From Mycolicibacterium monacense (GTDB taxonomy: Bacteria; Actinomycetota; Actinomycetes; Mycobacteriales; Mycobacteriaceae), in assembly GCF_010731575.1 (NCBI RefSeq), contig NZ_AP022617.1, positions 5,642,001 to 5,706,000 on the forward strand: a DNA stretch of 64,000 nucleotides, written 5' to 3'. The position numbers were made by a program, and so were the translations under genes. The notes under the pieces are model-generated. The model was not told the origin of the DNA. It made no database searches and worked only from the letters and a program-made list of their open reading frames with translations. This document shows positions 17,631 to 27,592 of this stretch, one piece after another; the stretch's first letter is position 1; each line of letters starts with the position of its first letter.

Positions 17631-18743
17631 TCAGTGGTCGTGCAGGATCACGCCGCGGATGTTTCGTCCCGCGCGCATGTCCTCGTACCCCTCGTTGACC
17701 TCGGCGAGTTTGTACTCGTGGGTGACGGTCTCGTCGAGAAGTAGCTTGCCCTCGCGGTACAGCGACAGCAGCCGCGGGATGTCGGCGCGGGGGTTGGCCT
17801 CGCCGTAGAGGCTGCCCAGCAGTCGCTTCTGGAACAGCGTGAACATCATCATGCCCAGGGTCGGCTGGTTGTCGGCCATCGTCGACAGCGCCGTCATCAC
17901 GACGGCACCGCCCTTGCGGATGATGTTGGCGGCGTCCTCGAGCATCGAGCCCTCCAGCAGGCCGACGGTCAGGATCGCCGAGTCGGCCATCACCCCGCGG
18001 GTCAGGTCGGCGACCAGCGCGTTGGCCTCCTCCATCGTGGTGACGAAGTGCGTGGCGCCGAACCGGAAGGCCAGTTCCCGTTTCGATTCCACCGGTTCGA
18101 TGACGACGATCTTCTCGGCGCCGGCCAGCCGCGCACCCTGGACGGCACCGCTGCCGATCCCGCCGAGGCCGATGATGACGACGGTGTCGCCGGGCGACAC
18201 GTCGGCGGTGTTGACCGCCGAACCCCAGCCGGTGGTGACGCCGCAACCGAGGAGACAGGCCCGCGCCAACGGCAGGTCGTCGTCGATCTTGACGATCGAC
18301 GCTTCGGGAACGGTGCCGTACTGCGAGAACGTGCCGACCAGCGCCATCACGCCGACGTCCTGCCCGCGGACGTGCCTGCGGTAGGTGCCGTCGAGTTGGG
18401 TGCCTGCCATGATCATCGCGCCGAGATCGCACAGATTCTGGTGGCCGGTCGAGCAGAACCGGCACCGGCCACACGCGGGCAGGAACGACGCGACGACATG
18501 ATCGCCGGGGGCCAGCCCGACGACACCGGGCCCGACCTCGCGCACGATGCCGGCACCCTCGTGGCCACCGATCAGCGGCAGCGGGGCGGGGAGGTCGCCG
18601 GTGCGGATGTGCTCGTCGGAGTGGCACAGTCCGGTGGCCTCCCAGGACACCAGCACCTCACCGTCGCCCGGCGGATCGAGATCGATCTCCTCGACCGTCC
18701 AGTCGCCCCCGTACTCCCACAGAATCGCCGCGTTGGTCTTCAT
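17631..18743 (-). CDS. Zinc-dependent alcohol dehydrogenase, NDMA-dependent type
   Basis: A 370-residue MDR alcohol dehydrogenase. Catalytic zinc ligands are expected at C in TGLCHSDEH and H in GGHEGAG; the structural zinc loop is PACGRCRFCSTGHQNLC, with four Cys. The Rossmann motif is VVIIGLGGIGSGAVQGA. The sequence style fits the mycobacterial/Rhodococcus NDMA-dependent dehydrogenases (mycofactocin-associated, tightly bound cofactor). It is not part of this locus in M. tuberculosis. Substrate unknown; a steroid or lipid alcohol is possible but not supported by anything beyond location. Confidence 0.82.
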   Translation of the reverse strand: MKTNAAILWEYGGDWTVEEIDLDPPGDGEVLVSWEATGLCHSDEHIRTGDLPAPLPLIGGHEGAGIVREVGPGVVGLAPGDHVVASFLPACGRCRFCSTGHQNLCDLGAMIMAGTQLDGTYRRHVRGQDVGVMALVGTFSQYGTVPEASIVKIDDDLPLARACLLGCGVTTGWGSAVNTADVSPGDTVVIIGLGGIGSGAVQGARLAGAEKIVVIEPVESKRELAFRFGATHFVTTMEEANALVADLTRGVMADSAILTVGLLEGSMLEDAANIIRKGGAVVMTALSTMADNQPTLGMMMFTLFQKRLLGSLYGEANPRADIPRLLSLYREGKLLLDETVTHEYKLAEVNEGYEDMRAGRNIRGVILHDH

Positions 18744-18789
18744 GCCGGGAGTGTATGAACGGACCGGCGCAGATCACGGGGGAATGCGG

Positions 18790-19554
18790 TTATTGCGCGA
18801 GCGCCAACCCGCCGAGCGCGACGATCCAGCTGGCGAAACTGCCCACCAGGAAGTATTCGGTCACTTCGTCGATGCCGATCCTCAAGTCACCGTTGCCATT
18901 CGCCTCCTTGATCTGCGCGGCGGCCTTCTGCGCGTTGATCTCCGGGAAGCGGATGATGCTCTTGGCGGCGACGACGGCGGTGGCGGCGGCCAACTGCCCG
19001 GCCAGGCCGAGGCCGAGGATCAGCAGCCGCTCCATCGGCCCGAGCAGCCGGCCGCCCTTGAGCCGGTCCGACGCCTGCGGTTGGCCTGCGGGTTTGACCG
19101 CGCCGACCGACGCCAGCACCAGCCGCACCAGCTGGTTACCCGTGACCAATTGCAGCAGGATGACGGCCACGACCATCAGCAGCCGGTCCGGGCTGACCGC
19201 GCCGACCGCGGGGAGCTGGGTCCATTCCGACCACCGGCCCACGAGTCCGGTGACCTCCGAGGCCCATCCCGACAGCACGACCAGCGTCGCGGCGGCCGCG
19301 GCCAGCACGATCAGCGGCGCCCACTGCCGTCGACCGGTGCGCTCCGCCCGGGCGCCGAGAACCTCCCACGCCATTCCTGCGGCCGCGGCGATCACGAGTA
19401 GCGGGAGGTCGCCGCGGTGCCACAGGCCGGCCAGCAGCGCGCACGCCACGACCGCGGCGGGGACGATCAGGACGGGCAGCCATTCGCGGTGCGTGACCCG
19501 CCGGAACACGTCGGCGAGGCCGATCGCGATCAGCAGGACGGCCAGCGCGCTCAC
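18790..19554 (-). CDS. Multi-pass membrane protein paired with SatD
   Basis: A 254-residue protein with about six hydrophobic segments (LAVLLIAIGLADVF, VLIVPAAVVACALLAGL, LPLLVIAAAAGMAWEVL, LIVLAAAAATLVVLSGW, LLMVVAVILLQLVTGN, LLILGLGLAGQLAAATAVVAA) and a small soluble C-terminal loop. Its ATG overlaps the stop of the upstream satD-like gene (ATGA), so the two are a translationally coupled pair. This recurring SatD plus membrane-protein arrangement has no clear function. The pair interrupts the fadA6-ipdC interval compared with M. tuberculosis. Confidence 0.6.
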   Translation of the reverse strand: MSALAVLLIAIGLADVFRRVTHREWLPVLIVPAAVVACALLAGLWHRGDLPLLVIAAAAGMAWEVLGARAERTGRRQWAPLIVLAAAAATLVVLSGWASEVTGLVGRWSEWTQLPAVGAVSPDRLLMVVAVILLQLVTGNQLVRLVLASVGAVKPAGQPQASDRLKGGRLLGPMERLLILGLGLAGQLAAATAVVAAKSIIRFPEINAQKAAAQIKEANGNGDLRIGIDEVTEYFLVGSFASWIVALGGLALAQ

Positions 19555-20183
19555 CGGACACCGCGCAGGTAGGTCGAGGTCAGCACGAGCAGGTCGAGCC
19601 CGTCGCGGCCCGCGCGCTGGGACACCGCCGAGGCGCTGACGTGCTCGGCGGCGGCGATGTCCTTCTTGGTGTGGTTGCTCAACAGGCCCTTCAGGATCCT
19701 CAGTGATCGGTCATCGAGTGATCCAAGCAGGTGGTCCCGACACAGCAGGGCGGCGTTGACGGCGTCCACGTTCGGTCCGGTGACGTCCGCGGCCCGGCGA
19801 TACGACGTGCGTACCGCCGCGAGGCCCGATTGTCGCTGCGCCGATGCGGTCCATTCGATCGCCTCGCGCGCCGCCCACCAGCCCGGACCGTCCTGGATGC
19901 CGGTCTCGGTGTCGAGGACGGTGACCTGTCCCCAGCCGATGCCGAACCGGATGTCGATGTCCGGTGCGACGGCGAGGCGCACGGTCAGAGCGGCGTCGAT
20001 CGCGGCGCCGACGCTGGGATGGGTGCCCTGGAACTCGTCGCCGACGGTGAACGCGAACCCGGCATCACGGAGTGCACCACTGAGGTCGCGGTGGAGTGCG
20101 CGCCGGTCGGGGGCGCTTCGGGAGGCGACGACGTCGCCGATCACCGCGGCCGTTATTGAAGGCTCAGGCTTAACTTCCGCCAT
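19551..20183 (-). CDS. SatD-family protein with C-terminal helix-turn-helix
   Basis: A 210-residue protein. The N-terminal two thirds (AAVIGDVVASRSAPDRRAL, FTVGDEFQGTHPSV, IRFGIGWGQV) resemble SatD-family proteins, which look like degenerate nucleotide-cyclase-like domains. The C-terminus (LKGLLSNHTKKDIAAAEHVSASAVSQRAGRDGLDLL) reads as a sigma-region-4/LuxR-like HTH. It is therefore probably a DNA-binding sensor, perhaps controlling itself and the downstream membrane protein through the inverted ATGAAG sites just upstream. Ligand unknown. Confidence 0.65.
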   Translation of the reverse strand: MAEVKPEPSITAAVIGDVVASRSAPDRRALHRDLSGALRDAGFAFTVGDEFQGTHPSVGAAIDAALTVRLAVAPDIDIRFGIGWGQVTVLDTETGIQDGPGWWAAREAIEWTASAQRQSGLAAVRTSYRRAADVTGPNVDAVNAALLCRDHLLGSLDDRSLRILKGLLSNHTKKDIAAAEHVSASAVSQRAGRDGLDLLVLTSTYLRGVR

Positions 20184-20232
20184 ATGAAGATCATAGCTTC
20201 ATTTTGACCAAATTCAGCTATTTGCTTCATAG
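20182..20232. promoter_or_regulatory. Candidate operator: paired inverted ATGAAGnnnATAGC sites upstream of satD
   Basis: The 16-bp sequence atatgaagatcatagc at 20182-20197 recurs in inverted orientation at 20217-20232 (complement ctatgaagcaaatagc), sharing ATGAAG and ATAGC. The stretch is strikingly AT-rich for this genome and overlaps the satD start codon. It is the only space between satD and the ipdC stop, so it likely holds the satD promoter and an autoregulatory site. Inferred from symmetry only. Confidence 0.4.
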
Positions 20233-20236
20233 ATGA

Positions 20237-21307
20237 TCACTCGATCAGCGCCGCGGCCGCCCTGAGGTGCTTGACGGCGTCGTCGACGATCGAGGGCACC
20301 AGTTCAGCGCACGACGGCAGATCGTCGAGAATCCCGGCGACCTGACCCGACGCCAGCACACCGGCGTCGGTGTTGCCCTCGACCAACCCGGCCTTGAGGA
20401 GCATGGGGGTGTTGGCCGCCATCACGACCTGCGCCCAGGTGAGTTCCTTGCCGTGCCGCATTGCCAGGCCGTCCTTGACCATCGACCGCCACGTCATCCC
20501 GGACATCTTCTTGAACTTCTGGGCGTTGCCCACCGCCGCGGCGAAACCCCGTACCGGTGAACCGCTCTCGAGCTTCTCCACCAGTCCGGTCCGCAACACG
20601 CGGTGCGGCATCCCGTCGACGCGGGTGGAGACGACCGTGCCGTCGAGAGCGGCCTGCAGATAACGCTGTTTGACCGCGTCGGGCACCGTCGAATCCGACG
20701 TCAGGAGGAAGCGGGTACCCATGGCGACTCCGGCGGCACCGTACGACAGGGCCGCTGCGAGCCCGCGCCCGTCGAAGAAGCCGCCCGCGGCGATCACCGG
20801 CATGCCGGTGTCGGCGACGGCGTCGAGGACCGAAGGCAGCAGCAGCGTCGTCGCGATCGGCCCGGTGTGGCCACCGCCTTCACCGCCCTGCACGATGACT
20901 GCGTCGGCGCCCCACGAGGCGACCTTCTTGGCGTGCTTGGCGAGCCCGACCGACGGGATGACGACGACACCCGCCTCCTTGAGCTTCGCGATCAGGTCGG
21001 GTTTCGGCGCCAGCGCGAACGACGCGACCTTCACGCCCTCGCGGATCAGCAGGTCGACGCGGTCGTTCGCATCACCGGCGTCGGCCCGGATGTTGATGCC
21101 GAACGGTTTGTCCGTGGCGGCCTTGACCTTGGTCACCGCCGTCTGCAGTTCCTCGAGCGTCATGGTCGCCGAGGCCAGGATGCCCAGCCCGCCGGCGTTC
21201 GACGTCGCCGACACCAGACGCGCCCCGGCCACCCAGCCCATCCCGGTCTGCACCACGGGGTGTTCGATGCCGACCAGTTCGGTCAGCGGGGTCCGCAGCC
21301 GGGTCAC
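20237..21307 (-). CDS. ipdC: IpdC, flavin-dependent HIC-CoA oxidoreductase (nitronate monooxygenase-like)
   Basis: A 356-residue TIM-barrel flavoenzyme of the nitronate monooxygenase/2-nitropropane dioxygenase family: HPVVQTGMGWVAG at the N-terminus, VIVQGGEGGGHTG and PVIAAGGFFDGRGLAAALSYGAAGVAMGTRF forming the FMN phosphate site. By order it is Rv3553, named IpdC, which oxidises a HIC-CoA intermediate before ring D hydrolysis. Its start overlaps the ipdB stop by 4 bp. In M. tuberculosis fdxB follows; here the SatD pair does. Last gene of the echA20-ipdA-ipdB-ipdC operon. Confidence 0.85.
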   Translation of the reverse strand: MTRLRTPLTELVGIEHPVVQTGMGWVAGARLVSATSNAGGLGILASATMTLEELQTAVTKVKAATDKPFGINIRADAGDANDRVDLLIREGVKVASFALAPKPDLIAKLKEAGVVVIPSVGLAKHAKKVASWGADAVIVQGGEGGGHTGPIATTLLLPSVLDAVADTGMPVIAAGGFFDGRGLAAALSYGAAGVAMGTRFLLTSDSTVPDAVKQRYLQAALDGTVVSTRVDGMPHRVLRTGLVEKLESGSPVRGFAAAVGNAQKFKKMSGMTWRSMVKDGLAMRHGKELTWAQVVMAANTPMLLKAGLVEGNTDAGVLASGQVAGILDDLPSCAELVPSIVDDAVKHLRAAAALIE

Positions 21308-22053
21308 GATCGGATTTCCCTGTCGCGCAGGGACTTCGGATCGATCACCTCACGGATCAGGCGCAGCTCCTCGTCGGAGGGCAGGCGGGTCACCTCGGCG
21401 GTGTCCAGGCCGTGGACCTCGAAGGAGGTGTTCTCGGCGACCTGTTCGGCCTCGACGCCCGGATGCAGTGACAGCGCGCGCATCTGGTGGTCGGGTCCGT
21501 TGAAGTCGAAGACGCCCAGATTGCTCACCACTCGGTAGACGTCGAGGAACCGGTAGGCCGGATTGTCGGGGTCCACCTTGTCCCACCCCACGCCGGACAC
21601 GATGTCGACCGATTCGCCGAAGACCCTCGTGCTGTGCCCGCCGACCCAGTAGCTGGTGGCGTGGTTGATGGTGTTGCCCGGTGCGCCGCGCACACCGAAC
21701 ATCTGCCGCTTCGGATGCTGGATCGCGCCGAAGGCCGACAGGTTCTGGTTGCCGTAGCGGTCGATCTGGTTGGCGCCCATGACGACGTGGCGCCGGCCCC
21801 AGGTCAGCGTCTCGAAGACGCGACCGAACGGCATCCAGCCCTCGATGGCGCCCGTCGCGCCGAGCGCGGGCGTATCCGCCAGCAGGCGGGCCTCACCGTC
21901 GGTCAGCAGGATGTCGGGGGAGAAGGTCAGGCGTGCGAGTCGGGCGCCGATCGACACCATGTTCGCCATCGGGCTGACCATGATCTCACCGGCGTCGCGG
22001 AACAGCTCGGCACACGCGACGGCGCACACCTCGGCGCGGGTCGGCTCGGTCAT
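21304..22053 (-). CDS. ipdB: IpdB, beta subunit of the ring C hydrolase (COCHEA-CoA hydrolase)
   Basis: A 249-residue protein of the CoA-transferase beta fold. It carries the SPMANMVSIGARLARLTFSPDILLTDGEA and GANQIDRYGNQNLS regions seen in IpdB. IpdAB looks like a class I CoA transferase but works as a hydrolase that opens ring C of COCHEA-CoA. Translationally coupled to ipdA (ATGA at 22050-22053) and ipdC. It matches Rv3552 by order and length. Confidence 0.88.
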   Translation of the reverse strand: MTEPTRAEVCAVACAELFRDAGEIMVSPMANMVSIGARLARLTFSPDILLTDGEARLLADTPALGATGAIEGWMPFGRVFETLTWGRRHVVMGANQIDRYGNQNLSAFGAIQHPKRQMFGVRGAPGNTINHATSYWVGGHSTRVFGESVDIVSGVGWDKVDPDNPAYRFLDVYRVVSNLGVFDFNGPDHQMRALSLHPGVEAEQVAENTSFEVHGLDTAEVTRLPSDEELRLIREVIDPKSLRDREIRS

Positions 22054-22937
22054 TTCGCGGCTCCCTGCTCTTCGGCGAACTTCCGGACCGCGGCCTGGTA
22101 GTCGTCCTCGCTGCCCGAAAGGTATGTGCCGACGAACTCGGCCCAGGACTCGTCGGACCCGGCGGCCTCGGCGTAGTGCCGCTGGAACTTCTCGTCGCGG
22201 CGGTAGTCCGGTTCGGCGGTGGTGAAGTGCGCTCCGTTGGGGGCTTCGACGACGGAGTCGACCATCATCCGGTTCACCAGCAGCGCCTGTGGCGGAACGG
22301 CTTTGACGAGCTCATCGGTGGACACCACCTTCTCGACGCTCATCAGCCGCTTCTGCGCCGACATCAGGAACAGGTCGTCGAAGTAGGGGTCGATGCCGGT
22401 GTAGGCGGCGTTGCCCTGGGCGTCACCGACGTTGAGGTGTACCAGCGCCACGTCGAGGTTGAGCGCGGGCATCGCGATCAGTTCCTCGTAGCCCTGACCG
22501 GTCGGATAGGGCGAGCGCACGGTCTTGAGCTCGTCGCCCCAGAACTTGCGGACGTCGCTGCCGAGTCCGGCGCGGATCGGCAGGAACGGCAGGCGTTGTG
22601 CGGCGGCCTGCAGACCGCACCGCAGCATGCCCTCGTCCATCTCGCGCGCCTCGATCGATCCGCTGGTGCGCGCCTTGGAGAACCAGGGGTCGTAGAACGG
22701 GGGTGAATCCAGCGATACGAAACCGTAGTAGACCCGTTTGACCTTGTTCGCCGAGCACAGCAGCCCGAGGTCCGGTCCGCCGTAGGTGACGACGGTGAGA
22801 TCGGTGACATCGGTGCGCAGCAGCGCACGGATGAGCGCCATCGGCTTGCGGCGTGAGCCCCAACCGCCGATGCCGATGGTCATCCCGCTCTCGACGGAGG
22901 CGACGGCCTCGTCGAGACTCGTTGTCTTATCGGTCAT
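22050..22937 (-). CDS. ipdA: IpdA, alpha subunit of the ring C hydrolase (COCHEA-CoA hydrolase)
   Basis: A 295-residue CoA-transferase alpha-like subunit beginning MTDKTTSLDEAVASVESGMTIGIGGWGSRRKPMALIRAL, with the glycine-rich CoA-binding loop GIGGWG. VTYGGPDLGLLCSANKVKRVYYGFVS and LNVGDAQGNAAYTG are typical of the family. The frame stays open upstream into echA20, but ATG 22937 overlaps the echA20 stop (ATGA) and is the natural start. Works with IpdB on ring C; both are required for growth on HIP. Confidence 0.9.
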   Translation of the reverse strand: MTDKTTSLDEAVASVESGMTIGIGGWGSRRKPMALIRALLRTDVTDLTVVTYGGPDLGLLCSANKVKRVYYGFVSLDSPPFYDPWFSKARTSGSIEAREMDEGMLRCGLQAAAQRLPFLPIRAGLGSDVRKFWGDELKTVRSPYPTGQGYEELIAMPALNLDVALVHLNVGDAQGNAAYTGIDPYFDDLFLMSAQKRLMSVEKVVSTDELVKAVPPQALLVNRMMVDSVVEAPNGAHFTTAEPDYRRDEKFQRHYAEAAGSDESWAEFVGTYLSGSEDDYQAAVRKFAEEQGAAK

Positions 22938-23692
22938 TTCGTATCGCCCTTCGATGTCCCGGCGAAGGCGTCGCGGTGCTCGTCGGACACTCCCGCCAGG
23001 TTCAGCTCGAATGTGAAGCCCTGCTCCATGCGGTATCTCGCGTTGACCGGCTGGACGTCGATGAAGTTGAGGGCTTCCTTGGCGGCGCGGATCACGCGGG
23101 TGTCCTTGCTCGCGATGTCGCGGGCCACCCGCAGCGCGGACTCGTCCAGGTCCTCGCGCGGCACCACCTCGTGTACCGAACCGAAGTGGTGCAGGGTCTC
23201 GGCGCTCACGGTCGCCGCGGTGAAGAACATGCGGCGCATCATGTGTTGCGGCACCAGGCGCGAGAGGTGGGTGGCCGCACCCAGTGCGCCACGCTCGACC
23301 TCGGGCAGGCCGAACTTCGCATCGTCGGAGGCGACGATCACGTCGGCGTTGCCGACCAGACCGATGCCACCACCGACGCAGAAGCCGTTGACCGCGGCGA
23401 TGACGGGAACCTCGCATTCGTACACCGCGCGGAAGGCGTGGAAACAACCGCGATTGGCGTCGATGAGCGCCGTGAAGCCCTCGGTGTTCTGCATCTCCTT
23501 GATGTCGACACCGGCGTTGAAGCCGCGGCCCTCGGCGCGCAGGATCACCACGTGGGTGCTGCGGTCCCGGCCCGCCGCGGTGATCGTGTCGCCGAGTTCG
23601 AACCAGCCCCGCGACGGGATCGCGTTGACGGGCGGGTAGTCGACCGTGACCGAGACGATGCCCGGTTCCACGGTCTTTGTGGTGATCGGCAT
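22934..23692 (-). CDS. echA20: EchA20, ring D hydrolase of HIEC-CoA
   Basis: A 252-residue crotonase-family protein. The CoA-binding/oxyanion segments are AEGRGFNAGVDIKEMQN and NGFCVGGGIGLVGNADVIVASDDAKFGLPEVERG. EchA20 hydrolyses ring D of HIEC-CoA, giving COCHEA-CoA for IpdAB. First gene of a four-gene leftward operon; the ATG lies 25 bp from a KstR2 operator shared with the divergent SDR gene. Corresponds to Rv3550. Confidence 0.9.
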   Translation of the reverse strand: MPITTKTVEPGIVSVTVDYPPVNAIPSRGWFELGDTITAAGRDRSTHVVILRAEGRGFNAGVDIKEMQNTEGFTALIDANRGCFHAFRAVYECEVPVIAAVNGFCVGGGIGLVGNADVIVASDDAKFGLPEVERGALGAATHLSRLVPQHMMRRMFFTAATVSAETLHHFGSVHEVVPREDLDESALRVARDIASKDTRVIRAAKEALNFIDVQPVNARYRMEQGFTFELNLAGVSDEHRDAFAGTSKGDTK

Positions 23693-23717
23693 GCAAACTC
23701 CTGGGGGTCTCTACCTA

Positions 23718-23731
23718 AGCAAGCACTTGCT
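23718..23731. promoter_or_regulatory. KstR2 operator between echA20 and the divergent SDR gene
   Basis: The 14-bp palindrome agcaagcacttgct matches the KstR2 consensus AnCAAGnnCTTGnT at all fixed bases and is fully self-complementary. It lies in the 54-bp gap between echA20 and the rightward SDR. TACGCT at 23735-23740 is a good -10 for the rightward gene and predicts initiation at or next to its GTG. Confidence 0.93.
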
Positions 23732-23746
23732 TGGTACGCTAGCACA

Positions 23747-24523
23747 GTGAGCGACGCCGCTGGAATCAAACTGGGACTCGACGGCCGAGTGGTGTTGGTG
23801 ACCGGCGGCGTCCGCGGTGTCGGCGCCGGTATCAGTGCGGTGTTCGCAGCTCAGGGCGCCACGGTCGTGACCTGCGCGCGTCGGCCGGTCGACGGCAGCC
23901 CCTACGAATTCCACCCCTGCGACATCCGCGACGACGACTCGGTGAAGTCGCTGATCGACGCGATCGTCGGCGCGCACGGCCGCCTCGACGTGGTGATCAA
24001 CAACGCCGGCGGTTCGCCCTACGTCCCCGCCGCCGAGGCGTCGGCCAAGTTCAGCAGGAAGATCGTCGAGCTGAACCTGCTTGGCGCCCTGTCGGTTTCC
24101 ACCCACGCCAACGCCGTCATGCAGACCCAGGAGCGGGGTGGGTCCATCGTCAACATCACCAGCGTCAGTGCCAGACGCCCGACGCCGGGCACCGTCGCAT
24201 ACGGTGCGGCCAAGGCGGGTGTGGAGAACATGACCACCACGCTCGCCGTCGAATGGGCGCCCAAGGTCCGGGTGAACTCGGTCGTGGTCGGGATGGTCGA
24301 GACCGAGCAGGCCGAACTGTTCTACGGTGACGCCGACTCGATCGCCGCGATCTCCCGCAACGTGCCGTTGGGTCGACTGGCCAAACCGGACGACATCGGC
24401 TGGGCGACGGCGTTTCTCGCCTCCGATGCGGCGTCCTACATCAGCGGCGCATCGCTCGAGGTGCACGGTGGTGGCGAACCCCCGCACTACCTGTCGACCA
24501 CCACCGCCGACATCAAAAAGTAA
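23747..24523 (+). CDS. KstR2-regulon SDR (Rv3549c type)
   Basis: A 258-residue short-chain dehydrogenase: TGGVRGVGAGI nucleotide motif, INNAGGSPYVP, NITSVSARRPTPGTVAYGAAKAG with catalytic Ser, Tyr and Lys, ending in ISGASLEVHGGGEPPHYLS. The start is GTG 23747; although the frame is open far upstream, the promoter/operator spacing puts the transcription start almost on this GTG, suggesting a leaderless mRNA. Position matches Rv3549c, a KstR2-regulon dehydrogenase of undefined step in HIP degradation. Confidence 0.85.
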   Translation: MSDAAGIKLGLDGRVVLVTGGVRGVGAGISAVFAAQGATVVTCARRPVDGSPYEFHPCDIRDDDSVKSLIDAIVGAHGRLDVVINNAGGSPYVPAAEASAKFSRKIVELNLLGALSVSTHANAVMQTQERGGSIVNITSVSARRPTPGTVAYGAAKAGVENMTTTLAVEWAPKVRVNSVVVGMVETEQAELFYGDADSIAAISRNVPLGRLAKPDDIGWATAFLASDAASYISGASLEVHGGGEPPHYLSTTTADIKK

Positions 24524-24538
24524 GAGGAGACAACACAT

Positions 24539-25444
24539 ATGGGACTGCTCGACGGCCGCGTGGTCATCGTGACGGGTGCGGGCGGCGGCATCGGCCGTGC
24601 GCACGCACTGGCATTCGCCGCCGAAGGCGCGCGCGTGGTGGTCAACGACATCGGTGTCGGCCTGGACGGATCGCCGGCCGGCGGCGGCAGCGCCGCGCAG
24701 AGCGTCGTCGACGAGATCACCGCCGCCGGTGGGGAAGCCGTCACCAGCGGTGCCAACGTCGCGGACTGGGCGCAGGCCGAGGGACTGATCCAAACGGCGG
24801 TCGACTCGTTCGGCGGACTCGACGTCCTGGTCAACAACGCCGGCATCGTGCGGGACCGGATGTTCGCCAACACCAGCGAAGAGGAGTTCGACGCGGTCAT
24901 CGCGGTGCACCTCAAGGGGCATTTCGCCACCATGAAGCACGCTGCGGCGTACTGGCGCGCACAGTCCAAGGCCGGGAAGACCGTGGACGCCCGCATCGTC
25001 AACACCAGTTCCGGTGCCGGCCTGCAGGGCAGCGTCGGACAGGCCAACTACAGCGCCGCCAAGGCGGGTATCGCGGCCATGACGCTGGTGGCCGCCGCCG
25101 AGATGGGCCGCTACGGCGTCACCGTGAACGCCATTGCGCCGTCGGCGCGGACCCGGATGACCGAGACGGTGTTCGCCGAGATGATGTCCACCCAGGGCAA
25201 CGACTTCGACGCCATGGCGCCGGAGAACGTCTCCCCGCTGGTCGTGTGGCTGGGTAGCACCGAGTCCCGCGACATCACCGGGCAGGTGTTCGAGGTCGAA
25301 GGCGGCAAGATCCGCGTGGCCGAGGGGTGGGCCCACGGGCCGCAGGTCGACAAGGGCGCCCGTTGGGACCCCGCCGAACTCGGACCCGTCGTCGCGGATC
25401 TGCTGGCAAAGGCGCGGCCGCCGGTGCCGGTCTACGGCGCCTGA
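24539..25444 (+). CDS. Steroid-regulon SDR (Rv3548c type)
   Basis: A 301-residue SDR starting at ATG 24539, 9 bp after AGAGGAG (24524-24530). It has TGAGGGIGRAHALAFAAEGARVVVND, NNAGIVRDRMF and NTSSGAGLQGSVGQANYSAAKAG, the latter two features typical of the MFE-2/HSD17B4-type 3-hydroxyacyl-CoA dehydrogenases. That fits a role on a CoA thioester rather than a free steroid. Follows the Rv3549c-type gene by 15 bp, in the same KstR2 operon. Confidence 0.83.
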   Translation: MGLLDGRVVIVTGAGGGIGRAHALAFAAEGARVVVNDIGVGLDGSPAGGGSAAQSVVDEITAAGGEAVTSGANVADWAQAEGLIQTAVDSFGGLDVLVNNAGIVRDRMFANTSEEEFDAVIAVHLKGHFATMKHAAAYWRAQSKAGKTVDARIVNTSSGAGLQGSVGQANYSAAKAGIAAMTLVAAAEMGRYGVTVNAIAPSARTRMTETVFAEMMSTQGNDFDAMAPENVSPLVVWLGSTESRDITGQVFEVEGGKIRVAEGWAHGPQVDKGARWDPAELGPVVADLLAKARPPVPVYGA

Positions 25445-25448
25445 GGAA

Positions 25449-27480
<2,032 letters not shown>

Positions 27481-27481
27481 C

Positions 27482-27495
27482 TAGAACACGTTTCA
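27482..27495. promoter_or_regulatory. KstR operator upstream of fadA5
   Basis: tagaacacgtttca matches the known KstR consensus TnnAACnnGTTnnA. It starts 10 bp upstream of the fadA5 ATG, so it probably overlaps the fadA5 promoter. KstR is released by 3-oxo-cholestenoyl-CoA type ligands. Confidence 0.9.
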
Positions 27496-27560
27496 TTCGT
27501 CTGACAAGCAGCGATGCCACCGTGCCTTTCATCTGCGGTGGAGGCATGTTTTACTGACAC

Positions 27561-27574
27561 TAGAACACGTTCCA
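27561..27574. promoter_or_regulatory. KstR operator upstream of cyp125
   Basis: tagaacacgttcca matches TnnAACnnGTTnnA and has the core AGAACACGTTC form seen at strong KstR sites. It lies 18 bp before the cyp125 ATG, with the ribosome-binding site GAGGAG (27578-27583) just after. The two KstR boxes are 79 bp apart, one for each divergent operon. Confidence 0.93.
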
Positions 27575-27592
27575 ATTGAGGAGTGCTTTCCT

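Noticed and set aside
23711..25336. 541-codon frame opposite the two SDR genes
   Set aside because: Antisense shadow; His/Arg/Gly-rich with no recognisable domain.
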